A DNA stretch of 64,000 nucleotides from Pusillibacter faecalis (lineage in GTDB: Bacteria; Bacillota; Clostridia; Oscillospirales; Oscillospiraceae): NCBI RefSeq assembly GCF_018408705.1, contig NZ_AP023421.1:310001-374000 (forward strand). The letters are read 5' to 3'. This document shows positions 35,227-42,821 of this stretch, piece by piece. The translations under genes and the position numbers were made by a program. The number at the start of each line of letters is the position of its first letter. The first letter of the stretch is position 1. The notes under the pieces are model-generated. The model had not been told where the DNA came from. It saw only the letters and a list, made by a program, of their open reading frames with translations, and searched no databases.

Positions 35227-36654
35227 TTAAAAGCGGAAATAGAGAAACGGATTGTAACTGCCGTCCACCAGATACGCCGTGCAGACTACCAGGGACAGTG
35301 CCATCAGGACCGGAGCCAGAATTCTCCGCGCCCGATCTGGAATGCGCGCCCAAGTCCGAGCCCCCCAATTTGTAGAGGCTACAACCAACAGCAGAAACGT
35401 GACAGCGTAGCTGCGGAGTGTATAGCCGTCCACTGCGCTCCAAGCCGGCGCCGCACCAAAGCAGGCCGCGAGATACCTCCCACACACTGACAGGTCCTCC
35501 ATAGCGAAGAGGCCCCAGCCTACAAACACCACTGCCAGTGTATACAAATGTTTGACTGCCGCCGGCGTCCGGGCCAGTAAATCCCGAAGGACATACTTTT
35601 CAAGAATCAGCCAGAGAGCAAAGTAGAGCCCCCATAAGATGAAATTCCAGCTGGCTCCATGCCAGAAGCCCGTGCAGAACCAGACAATCAGGAGGTTGCG
35701 CAGCGTCTTGGCGATCCCACCACGGTTGCCCCCCAGCGGGATATACAGGTACTCCCGAAACCAGCTGGTGAGGGACATATGCCACCGCCGCCAAAATTCC
35801 GTCACAGAGGCGGCGAGGTAGGGGTAATCAAAGTTCTCGTTGAAGCGGAAGCCCAGCATCCGCCCCAGACCGATAGCCATATCGGAATAACCGGAGAAAT
35901 CAAAGTAGATCTGGAAGCCAAACGCCAGCAGCCCCATCCAGCCGCCGAAGACCGTCAGCGTCCCGGCGGACTGGGCCGCCAGCTGCGCTTCCCACAGCGC
36001 GCCGATGGAGTTGGCCAGCAGCACCTTTTTGGCAAGTCCCACGCAGAAGCGCTGGGCGCCAAGTGCGAACTGCTCCATGGTATATGTCCGGTGCTCCAGC
36101 TCCGCCGCCACAGTCTTATATTTGACAATGGGGCCAGCGATCAGCTGAGGGAACATAGTGACAAAAGCTCCAAACGTAACAGGATTTCTCTGCACTGGAG
36201 CGTCCCGACGGTAGACATCAATGGTGTAGCTCATGGTCTGGAAAGTATAAAAAGAGATTCCGATAGGCAGCGGCACTCCCAGAAGCGGCACCGTAACCCC
36301 CAGAACTGTTACGCTCTCCGGGATCTGGATTCCAGTAAGCAGATACAGATTTTCGGCGAGAAAGGTCCCGTACTTGAAAAAGCCCAGCAAAAACAGGTTG
36401 AAGATGATCGACTGGGTCACAAACCAGCGGGCCTTTTTGTCGTTGTCTCGGTATTTTTCCACTAGCAGCCCATGGGTATAGTCAATCAGAATGGAGAGGA
36501 GCATGATGGTGATATAGACCGGCTCCCCCCAGCCATAAAAGAACAGGCTGACCAGCAGCAAAATGAGATTTCGCCACCGCAGCGACACAAGAAAATAGAC
36601 CGCCAGCGTCAGCGGCAAATAGGCAAAGAGAAAGGTCAGACTGCTGAATATCAA
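35227..36654 (-). CDS. MBOAT-family O-acyltransferase (AlgI/DltB-like)
   Basis: 475 aa from a TTG at 36654 (MIFSSLTFLFAYLPLTLAVYF) with aggagg 10 bp upstream; no ATG fits. About ten membrane helices, FRENFDYPYLA-like and SVTEFWRRWHMSLTSWFREYLYIPLGGNRGG motifs, and the MBOAT histidine in FCTGFWHGASWNF. It moves acyl groups across the membrane to the DHHW protein encoded next. Confidence 0.93.
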   Translation of the reverse strand: MIFSSLTFLFAYLPLTLAVYFLVSLRWRNLILLLVSLFFYGWGEPVYITIMLLSILIDYTHGLLVEKYRDNDKKARWFVTQSIIFNLFLLGFFKYGTFLAENLYLLTGIQIPESVTVLGVTVPLLGVPLPIGISFYTFQTMSYTIDVYRRDAPVQRNPVTFGAFVTMFPQLIAGPIVKYKTVAAELEHRTYTMEQFALGAQRFCVGLAKKVLLANSIGALWEAQLAAQSAGTLTVFGGWMGLLAFGFQIYFDFSGYSDMAIGLGRMLGFRFNENFDYPYLAASVTEFWRRWHMSLTSWFREYLYIPLGGNRGGIAKTLRNLLIVWFCTGFWHGASWNFILWGLYFALWLILEKYVLRDLLARTPAAVKHLYTLAVVFVGWGLFAMEDLSVCGRYLAACFGAAPAWSAVDGYTLRSYAVTFLLLVVASTNWGARTWARIPDRARRILAPVLMALSLVVCTAYLVDGSYNPFLYFRF

Positions 36655-36682
36655 GGGGTCTCATCCTCCTAAACAGACTAAA

Positions 36683-36709
36683 ACAGCCGCAGCGGGGCGC
36701 TGCGGCTGT
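36683..36709 (-). terminator. Hairpin between the DUF4358 and MBOAT genes
   Basis: ACAGCCGCAGCG-ggg-CGCTGCGGCTGT, followed on the minus strand by TTTTAGTCTG. It lies after the DUF4358 stop and before the MBOAT start, so it could be an attenuator within the cluster. Confidence 0.65.
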
Positions 36710-36716
36710 CCGCTTG

Positions 36717-37250
36717 TCACTGGAACTGCTGCTGGAATTTCTCGGCAATGTCCGCCTGGTGCTCGGCCGAGGCGATCATGGCTACATAGGTCCCCTCCCG
36801 GATGACCTGCGCTTGCTTCCAGGACTCAATGGATTCCGGATACCAGGCTCCTCCGGGGTTGGTTTCATCTCCCACTTGGTAGTCAATGCGTTTCTGAAGA
36901 ATTTCCGCAGCCTTGTCCGCGTCCTCGTCTGTCTCACATTGTAGGAAAACCACCTCGTTCACAACAGCGGACATCAGCGGCGCCTTCGCCACCAGCTGCT
37001 TGGTAGCAATTTCACTCAGCCCGGGGTAGTAGGAGTCCAGCATTTCTCCCTCTATGTTGCTCAGCAGCAGCTCGTCTGCCTCACTGGCAGCCGCATCCTC
37101 TGTCCAGTGGTATTCCTCTGCCAGCCCCGCATAAAAGCTGTCCAACGCCACCTCCGAACTATCTGCGTTCTCCTTGTCAGAATTGCCGCCGCAGGCGGTC
37201 ATGGCCGTCAGCAGTACCAGGGCCGCGGCCAGCATCATCCATTTTTTCAT
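36717..37250 (-). CDS. DUF4358 lipoprotein
   Basis: 177 aa. The signal peptide has a lipobox LTAMTAC with Cys20, then an acidic linker and a DUF4358-type domain (FYAGLAEEYHWTEDA..., LQKRIDYQVGD...YPESIESWKQAQVIREGTYVAMIAS). Such lipoproteins occur beside MBOAT/DHHW genes in Clostridia; the role is unknown, perhaps helping polymer acylation. It is first of the three cluster genes in the direction of transcription. Confidence 0.82.
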   Translation of the reverse strand: MKKWMMLAAALVLLTAMTACGGNSDKENADSSEVALDSFYAGLAEEYHWTEDAAASEADELLLSNIEGEMLDSYYPGLSEIATKQLVAKAPLMSAVVNEVVFLQCETDEDADKAAEILQKRIDYQVGDETNPGGAWYPESIESWKQAQVIREGTYVAMIASAEHQADIAEKFQQQFQ

Positions 37251-37409
37251 ATTGCACTTCCTTTCTCGTTGTATGACGAACGGAGTCTTGAAAAAGTTCC
37301 CTATTCAGTATTCCCCGTTTCCAAAAAAATACCACTTTCTACCCTTGCATTTATACAGGATGCGCGCTATGATTGCAACATCAAAATTGTAACAAAGTGG
37401 TGAAAATCT

Positions 37410-38435
37410 ATGTACAGTTTCCGTAACGATTACAGCGAAGGCGCCCACCCTCAAGTTCTCCAGGCTCTTCTTGACAGCAATTTGGAGCAGACTGTAGGCT
37501 ACGGTCTGGACCCGTACTGCGAAGCCGCTCGGTCACTGATCCGTGAGCTCTGCGGTGCGCCTGGAGCCGGTGTCCATTTTTTTGTAGGCGGTACCCAGAC
37601 GAACCTAGTGACCATTTCTGCTCTGCTCCAGTCCTATGAGGCGGTGATCGCCGCCCAGACCGGCCATATCTGCGTTCATGAGACTGGTGCCATTGAGGCC
37701 GCCGGTCACAAGGTCTGCACCGTTCCCACGGAGGACGGTAAGCTGACACCTGCTGAGATTGAGAACGTCCTGGCCAGCCACAGCACCGAACATATGGTTG
37801 AGCCACGGCTGGTCTATCTCTCAGACTCTACCGAGGTAGGCACGGTTTATACCAAAGCCGAGCTCGTCGCCCTGCGGGATTGCTGTGACACTCACGGTCT
37901 CCTTCTCTATTTGGACGGCGCACGGCTGGGCTCAGCCCTTACATCGCCGGAGAGTGATCTCACTCTGTCGGACCTGGCAGCGCTGACAGATGCGTTCTAT
38001 ATCGGCGGCACGAAAAATGGCGCCCTTTTTGGGGAGGCCCTAGTGATGACACTTCCACACGACCGCTTCCGTTGGCACATGAAACAGCGGGGCGCGGTCT
38101 TGGCGAAAGGCCGGCTGTTGGGATTGCAGTTTCAGGCCCTGCTGAAAGACGGGCTTTACTGGGAGCTGGCCCGCCGCGCTAACGAGATGGCCTTCCGCCT
38201 GCGGGATGGGCTGTCCGCTTTGGGCTGCGCGTTCCCGCTGCCCTCCCCCACTAATCAGCAGTTCCCCGTACTGCCGAATTCGGTTGTCAAAGGCCTGCAA
38301 GCTGCGGGATATCGCTTTGAAGTTGACCACGCGGAGGGGCCAGATCAAACCTGTATTCGGCTTGTGACCAGCTGGGCAACTCCGGAAGATGCAGTAAACA
38401 CCTTTCTCCAAAGTCTGGCCGATTGCAAAGAATAA
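37410..38435 (+). CDS. ltaE: Low-specificity L-threonine aldolase
   Basis: 341 aa. PLP fold type I of the beta-eliminating lyase family: NDYSEGAHPQVLQAL, VHFFVGGTQTNLV, HICVHETGAIEAAGH, LYLDGARLGSAL and YIGGTKNGALFGEA, where Lys202 binds PLP. It splits threonine or allo-threonine to glycine and acetaldehyde. Single gene with a strong terminator. Confidence 0.92.
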   Translation: MYSFRNDYSEGAHPQVLQALLDSNLEQTVGYGLDPYCEAARSLIRELCGAPGAGVHFFVGGTQTNLVTISALLQSYEAVIAAQTGHICVHETGAIEAAGHKVCTVPTEDGKLTPAEIENVLASHSTEHMVEPRLVYLSDSTEVGTVYTKAELVALRDCCDTHGLLLYLDGARLGSALTSPESDLTLSDLAALTDAFYIGGTKNGALFGEALVMTLPHDRFRWHMKQRGAVLAKGRLLGLQFQALLKDGLYWELARRANEMAFRLRDGLSALGCAFPLPSPTNQQFPVLPNSVVKGLQAAGYRFEVDHAEGPDQTCIRLVTSWATPEDAVNTFLQSLADCKE

Positions 38436-38463
38436 AGAGACGGCTTTGCCGTCTCTTTTTTTG
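38436..38463 (+). terminator. Terminator after ltaE
   Basis: AGAGACGGC-ttt-GCCGTCTCT followed by an uninterrupted T-run. Confidence 0.92.
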
Positions 38464-38479
38464 TCCCTTTTCAGGAATC

Positions 38480-38549
38480 GAAATTTTGTTCGATTTTATG
38501 CTTGACAAGAACAATTGTTCGAGCTAAAATAGTCGCAGAACAAAAGTTC
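38480..38549 (+). promoter_or_regulatory. SOS (LexA)-type promoter
   Basis: TTGACA at 38502-38507 and TAAAAT at 38525-38530, 17-bp spacer. LexA/DinR boxes of the GAAC-N4-GTTC type: GAACAATTGTTC at 38509-38520 (between -35 and -10), GAACAAAAGTTC at 38538-38549, and a near match GAAATTTTGTTC at 38480-38491. This strongly suggests LexA repression and induction by DNA damage. Confidence 0.85.
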
Positions 38550-38565
38550 GATACAGGAGGTATGT

Positions 38566-38694
38566 ATGATGACTGGTTGGACACTCTTCTTGATTCTGAT
38601 AGGTGTGGCTTTTTTGACCGCCCAGCTTTTCCGGATTGTGGATGCCATTGAGCGTCCCACCCGGCATTGCCGCCGGAGGACCCGCAGCTGCTGA
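38566..38694 (+). CDS. 42-aa membrane peptide, SOS operon leader gene
   Basis: Starts MMTGWTLFLILIGVAFLTAQ; one membrane helix (about 5-22) and a basic Cys/Arg-rich tail (RPTRHCRRRTRSC). The ATG follows a strong aggagg, and its stop overlaps the start of the radical-SAM gene (TGATG at 38692-38696), so the two are translationally coupled. The layout recalls small SOS-induced membrane peptides that delay division, such as Bacillus YneA or TisB-type toxins, but there is no clear homology. Confidence 0.65.
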   Translation: MMTGWTLFLILIGVAFLTAQLFRIVDAIERPTRHCRRRTRSC

Positions 38695-39953
38695 TGGATG
38701 TCCTGGACAAGCTGACCATCCTAACTGATGCCGCCAAGTATGACGCAGCCTGCACCTCCAGCGGTGGCAATCGCGGGTCCAAAGTAGGGTATGTGGGCAA
38801 CACTTCGTCTTCCGTGGCAGGGTGCTGCCATTCCTTTTCCGCAGACGGGCGGTGCGTGACACTGCTGAAGGTCCTGCTAACCAACCGCTGTATCTATGAC
38901 TGTAAATACTGCGTCAACCGCCGCAGCAATGATACCCGGAGGGCAGCCTTTACGCCGGAGGAACTGGCAGATCTGACAATCCAGTTTTATCGCCGGAACT
39001 ATATTGAGGGACTGTTCCTCTCCTCTGGCGTCTTCCGCTCCCCAGACTATACCACTGAGCTGATGATCCGCGCTCTGCGGCTTTTGCGGGAGCAATACCG
39101 CTTTAATGGATATATCCACGCCAAGACCATTCCAGGAACTGCACCAGAGCTGGTGGAGCAATTGGGTCTGTTGGCGGACCGGCTCAGCGTGAATATTGAG
39201 CTGCCGTCGGAGGCAGGGTTGCGAACGCTGGCACCGGAAAAAACAAAGGGAGCCATTCTGGCTCCCATGCGTCAGATTCAGGTGCGGAGCCGGCAAAACC
39301 GAGAGGAATTGGTCAAGTACCGCCATGCCCCCAAATTTGCACCGGCCGGGCAGAGCACTCAGCTGATCGTGGGCGCTACGCCGGACTCTGATTTCCATAT
39401 TTTGCGTCTGACACAGGGTTTATACGACCGCTACCGTCTCAAACGCGTGTTCTACTCCGCCTACGTGCCGGTAGTAGAGCACGCCTTATTGCCGGACAGC
39501 AAGCCCCCTTTACTACGAGAACACCGGCTTTACCAGGCGGACTGGCTGCTGCGGTTTTATGGTTTCCGGGCTGAGGAACTGCTGGATGAGCAAAACCAGG
39601 ATTTTGACCCCAGGGTAGACCCAAAATGTAGCTGGGCTCTGGCTCATTTGGATTTCTTTCCGGTCGAGGTCAACACGGCAGATTATGAGACTCTTCTACG
39701 CATTCCCGGCATAGGTGTGGTTTCCGCCAGACGCATCCTGGCGGCTAGGCGCGTGGGACCGCTCCATACGGAGCACCTCAAAAAACTGGGAGTCGTCATG
39801 AAACGTGCCCAGTATTTCCTGACAGCTTCCGGGCAAATGACGGAGGGCCTGCGGTTTACTCCGGACAGTTTGCTGCGAAGCCTGATCGCAGCAGAGCGAC
39901 CTCTGCTGCCCCAGCAGGAGATGGTGCAGCTTTCCCTGTTTGACAGTGCCTAA
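38694..39953 (+). CDS. Putative DNA modification/repair radical-SAM protein
   Basis: 419 aa from the ATG at 38694, which overlaps the previous stop; an in-frame TTG at 38667 is less likely. The N-terminus KLTILTDAAKYDAACTSSGGNR and the radical-SAM cluster motif C-IYD-C-KY-C (C66, C70, C73) match the family annotated as DNA modification/repair radical SAM (TIGR03916 type). A helix-hairpin-helix (LRIPGIGVVSARRILAAR) near 345 suggests DNA binding. It is always paired with the gene that follows. The SOS-type promoter upstream supports a repair role. Confidence 0.92.
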   Translation: MDVLDKLTILTDAAKYDAACTSSGGNRGSKVGYVGNTSSSVAGCCHSFSADGRCVTLLKVLLTNRCIYDCKYCVNRRSNDTRRAAFTPEELADLTIQFYRRNYIEGLFLSSGVFRSPDYTTELMIRALRLLREQYRFNGYIHAKTIPGTAPELVEQLGLLADRLSVNIELPSEAGLRTLAPEKTKGAILAPMRQIQVRSRQNREELVKYRHAPKFAPAGQSTQLIVGATPDSDFHILRLTQGLYDRYRLKRVFYSAYVPVVEHALLPDSKPPLLREHRLYQADWLLRFYGFRAEELLDEQNQDFDPRVDPKCSWALAHLDFFPVEVNTADYETLLRIPGIGVVSARRILAARRVGPLHTEHLKKLGVVMKRAQYFLTASGQMTEGLRFTPDSLLRSLIAAERPLLPQQEMVQLSLFDSA

Positions 39954-39962
39954 GGTGATTCT

Positions 39963-40820
39963 ATGACAGAAATGATTTATGATTATGACGGCAGCTTTGA
40001 TGGGCTGCTCTCTTGTATCTTTGACAGCTATGCCTATCGGGAGAGCCCCACTGCCATTTTTTGCACTGAGGACGCAGTACCGACACTGTTCCCCTCCCGT
40101 ACTGTCCAGACAAACCACGACCACGCCAAGCGCGTTCTGAGAAAGGTGGCAGCCTGTTCCCCTGATGCACTGGATTTGCTGCGCAAAGGGTTCCTCACCT
40201 GCCTGCCGGATAAGGAGCTGTGTTTATACCGCCTGGTTGCAAAGCTCCTGCAGGATGGCCCCGGGTTCCTGCGGAACTTTTCCGATGAGACCATGTACCC
40301 CATTCTCTCCGCAGTGCGCCACCTGAACGGCGAGGCTCACCTGCTCAAAGGATTTGTGCGCTTTTCCGAACTAGGAGGTGTTCTTGGCAGCGAAATTGAG
40401 CCCAAGAATCGTGTTCTGCCTCTTCTACGGAAGCATTTTTGTACCCGATATCAAAACGAAGCCTTTTTCATCTATGACCGCACCCACCGGGAAGCGTTGT
40501 TTTATGCAGCCGGAAAGTCCACAATCCGCCCCCTGGAGGTCTTTCATATGGCGCCGCCAGATGAAACGGAAGCCCGCTACCGCATTCTCTGGAAACGCTT
40601 CTATGATACCATTGCCATTCCAGAGCGTGAAAACCCTAAATGCCGGATGACCAATATGCCAAAGCGCTATTGGCGCACAATGACAGAATTTCAGAATGAG
40701 AGCTATTTCACGGTCCAACACTCTCCCGCAGCCGTTTCAAGCCCCTGCGCTCCAGCCGGGATATCTGCACCTGAGATACCCCCAGAACACGGGCCGTCTG
40801 CTCCTGTGTCATCCCCTTGA
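39963..40820 (+). CDS. Radical-SAM-associated DNA metabolism protein (TIGR03915/DUF4130 type)
   Basis: 285 aa behind aaggtgattct. Begins IYDYDGSFDGLLSCIFDSY and has the conserved YPILSAVRHLNGEAHLLKGFVRFSEL, VLPLLRKHF and the C-terminal YRILWKRFYDTIAIPERENPKCRMTNMPKRYWRTMTEF, matching the partner of the radical-SAM protein; the domain is related to uracil-DNA-glycosylase-like folds. After about residue 250 the tail (Pro/Ser-rich) is read from DNA antisense to the end of sigF, a 113-bp convergent overlap, and may be a late stop rather than functional sequence. Confidence 0.88.
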   Translation: MTEMIYDYDGSFDGLLSCIFDSYAYRESPTAIFCTEDAVPTLFPSRTVQTNHDHAKRVLRKVAACSPDALDLLRKGFLTCLPDKELCLYRLVAKLLQDGPGFLRNFSDETMYPILSAVRHLNGEAHLLKGFVRFSELGGVLGSEIEPKNRVLPLLRKHFCTRYQNEAFFIYDRTHREALFYAAGKSTIRPLEVFHMAPPDETEARYRILWKRFYDTIAIPERENPKCRMTNMPKRYWRTMTEFQNESYFTVQHSPAAVSSPCAPAGISAPEIPPEHGPSAPVSSP

Positions 40821-41412
40821 AATAGCGGAGTAAAATGGTCATTCGCTCCTTCTCCGGCAGAGCGTCGATAGCTTCCCGCAGGGCGATGCGCTCAACCAGT
40901 CCTTCCTCAGGAGCCTCTGTCCCCAAGGTCCCTTCCAGAGTCAGTCCATCTGCGGTTTCCTGCTGCAGGGATTCCGGTGTGTCTGTTGCCAATTCAATCT
41001 GAGCAATTTCCTCAGGCATGAATCCGGTGGCTTCGGACAGCTCAGAGAGAGTAGGTTCCCGCCCAAACTGATGTCTCAGGCGTTCTCTCGCGCTGTAAAG
41101 TGTTTGAGCTTGCTCCCTGATGACACGTCCGACTTTTACTGTACCATCGTCCCGCAAAAAACGCCGAATCTCACCAGCAATTTTGGGTACGGCATAGGTG
41201 GAAAAACAGGTTCCATAGTCAAAGTCAAAGCCCTGCACTGCTTTTAGAAATCCCAAACATCCCAACTGATAGAGGTCATCCGGCTCCACACCTCGTCCAT
41301 AGTACCGCCGCACCACACTCCAGATCAAGCCGTTATTTTCAAGAACAACCTGTTCGCAGGCATCCCGGTTGCCTTTTTGCGCCTCCCGAAGCAGTTCCAG
41401 TGTGGCACTCAT
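40708..41412 (-). CDS. sigF: Sporulation sigma factor F
   Basis: 234 aa. Sigma-70 regions 2 (YGRGVEPDDLYQLGCLGFLKAVQGFDFDYGTCFSTYAVPKIAGEIRRFLRDDG, about 40-90), 3 and 4 (LPEKERMTILLRYFKGMTQEQTARVLGVSQVQISRLERRGLKRLR). As third gene after spoIIAA and spoIIAB it is the forespore-specific sigma factor. Its start overlaps the spoIIAB stop. The 3' end overlaps the convergent DNA metabolism gene by 113 bp. Confidence 0.97.
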   Translation of the reverse strand: MSATLELLREAQKGNRDACEQVVLENNGLIWSVVRRYYGRGVEPDDLYQLGCLGFLKAVQGFDFDYGTCFSTYAVPKIAGEIRRFLRDDGTVKVGRVIREQAQTLYSARERLRHQFGREPTLSELSEATGFMPEEIAQIELATDTPESLQQETADGLTLEGTLGTEAPEEGLVERIALREAIDALPEKERMTILLRYFKGMTQEQTARVLGVSQVQISRLERRGLKRLRESVGP

Positions 41413-41858
41413 TTGGCCGCTTTCACGCGGGACGCCAGGCGCTTTTTCATGACGACAGTTGTCCCCTTTCCCGCTGCGGAACGAACGCTCAGCTGGTCCA
41501 TGAAGCTCTCCATGATTGTAAAGCCCATACCGCTGCGCTCTGCACCGCCAGTGGTAAACATGGGCTGTCGCGCTTTTTCTACATCCGGGATTCCCCGCCC
41601 ATGGTCCCGCACAGTGATTTCAAGCACATTGCCCGGACAAATCCTGACCTTAAGCAGTACCTTTCCGAGATCATCTGGATATGCATGAACGATGGCGTTT
41701 GTCACCGCTTCACTGACGGAGGTTTTGATATCCTCTAATTCATTGAGAGTTGGGTCAAGCTGTGCGGCAAAGCAGGCAACTGCAGAACGGGCAAATCCCT
41801 CGTTGCTGCTTCGGCTTGGAAATTCCAGGGTGACTTCATTGATTGCTTTGACTTTCAT
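41409..41858 (-). CDS. spoIIAB: Anti-sigma F factor / serine kinase SpoIIAB
   Basis: 149 aa from the ATG at 41858 behind gggaggtttacata. GHKL ATPase marks: EAVTNAIVHAYP (N box), VRDHGRGIPDVEKA (G1) and GGAERSGMGFTIMESFMD (G2). It binds sigma F and phosphorylates SpoIIAA. The ATGA-type overlap with sigF secures stoichiometric expression. Confidence 0.97.
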   Translation of the reverse strand: MKVKAINEVTLEFPSRSSNEGFARSAVACFAAQLDPTLNELEDIKTSVSEAVTNAIVHAYPDDLGKVLLKVRICPGNVLEITVRDHGRGIPDVEKARQPMFTTGGAERSGMGFTIMESFMDQLSVRSAAGKGTTVVMKKRLASRVKAAK

Positions 41859-41872
41859 TATGTAAACCTCCC

Positions 41873-42178
41873 TCATTTAATCGTAACCAGCCGTCCAATT
41901 CCGGCTGCATCTAAAACCCGGCGCGCCTGAGCCGGCACATTGCAGACCAGAATGCTTCCGTCCAAAAGCTGCATTCGTTGCTGTGCCCGCAGAATCAAGG
42001 CAATGCCAGAGCTGTCCATAAATGTAATACCGGACATGTCCAGTACCAGGACCTTTGGCAGCGCCGCATCTACTGCCATCTCCAGTTCCCGCAGGGCATT
42101 CCTTGCGCCGTGATGGTCTAATTCTCCACGAAACTCCAGCAGAAGATTTCTGTCTGCACTTGTTGCTTGCATTTCCAT
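41873..42178 (-). CDS. spoIIAA: Anti-anti-sigma factor SpoIIAA
   Basis: 101 aa. STAS domain with ITFMDSSGIALILRAQQRM, where Ser56/Ser57 includes the phosphorylation site. The dephosphorylated form releases sigma F from SpoIIAB. It is the first gene of the spoIIA operon, 15 bp before spoIIAB's start, with gaagaggaatcagtc before the ATG. Confidence 0.96.
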   Translation of the reverse strand: MEMQATSADRNLLLEFRGELDHHGARNALRELEMAVDAALPKVLVLDMSGITFMDSSGIALILRAQQRMQLLDGSILVCNVPAQARRVLDAAGIGRLVTIK

Positions 42179-42351
42179 GACTGATTCCTCTTCCGTGTGT
42201 ATTTACCCAAATGGGTATCTCCATTCACATGCCTACGCTGTAAAGCCGCAGTGACGTGTGAATATCTCTGTGTGCCTCACTCACCATTTCATATCTCTGG
42301 TCATAGATTCCCATCATCATGTGTATACCGGTTTTCTATGCTATATATGAA

Positions 42352-42383
42352 AATCACCGTAAGGTACTTTACCTTACGGTGAT
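42352..42383. repeat. Perfect inverted repeat upstream of spoIIA
   Basis: ATCACCGTAAGGTA-cttt-TACCTTACGGTGAT, without an adjacent T-run. It could be a regulator site or a weak terminator. Confidence 0.6.
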
Positions 42384-42781
42384 CATAGCATGTTCCATTT
42401 TGGCATTCTGTCGAAAAGTTGAAGGGAATCCATAATTTTCTATATTTTTGCCTTTCGGCGGGGATTTAAAGAGTTTTCAGCCCCCCGCTTCCCTTCTGAT
42501 TCCACTACGGTCTTGGATTTTTTAGCAAATCCAAGTGTTCGCAGTTCCGGCGATATTTTCCTGGACTTCCCCAGCCCGAGGTATGCTGCTCTCAGTGTCC
42601 AGCGGCGCCTCTCTTCAGATGCGGGCTGTAACGAAGCCGCCTACCTCAAACTGTTCCCAGCAGACAAGATTCGCTTCTGGTAGTGATACCACCAATACTG
42701 TCATGATACAAAAGTAACTCCTCTGTGCCCGTCCACTCAAGCCAACAGTACCATGAAAAATTTTTACACTCTAACATAGGG

Positions 42782-42817
42782 AACCATCGTCCCCGCGTAA
42801 ACGCGGGGACGATGGTT
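42782..42817. terminator. Terminator near the end of valS
   Basis: 17-bp stem AACCATCGTCCCCGCGT / complement with an AA loop, and TTTTT on the plus side, 5 bp past the valS stop. Confidence 0.75.
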
Positions 42818-42821
42818 TTTC

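Larger units (their letters stand above)
42179..42821. other. 640-bp region upstream of spoIIAA
   Basis: No convincing gene. It should hold the spoIIA promoter. Visible items: a perfect 14-bp-arm hairpin (42352-42383), a Spo0A-box core TGTCGAA at 42409-42415, and the GC-rich hairpin near valS (42782-42817). Confidence 0.5.

Noticed and set aside
42420..42760. Short frames on both strands upstream of spoIIA, including a minus-strand 30-codon frame starting MTVLVVSLPEANLVCWEQFE
   Set aside because: Interrupted by stops, no ribosome site, and no recognised pattern. It could be a decayed gene, but the evidence is too thin.
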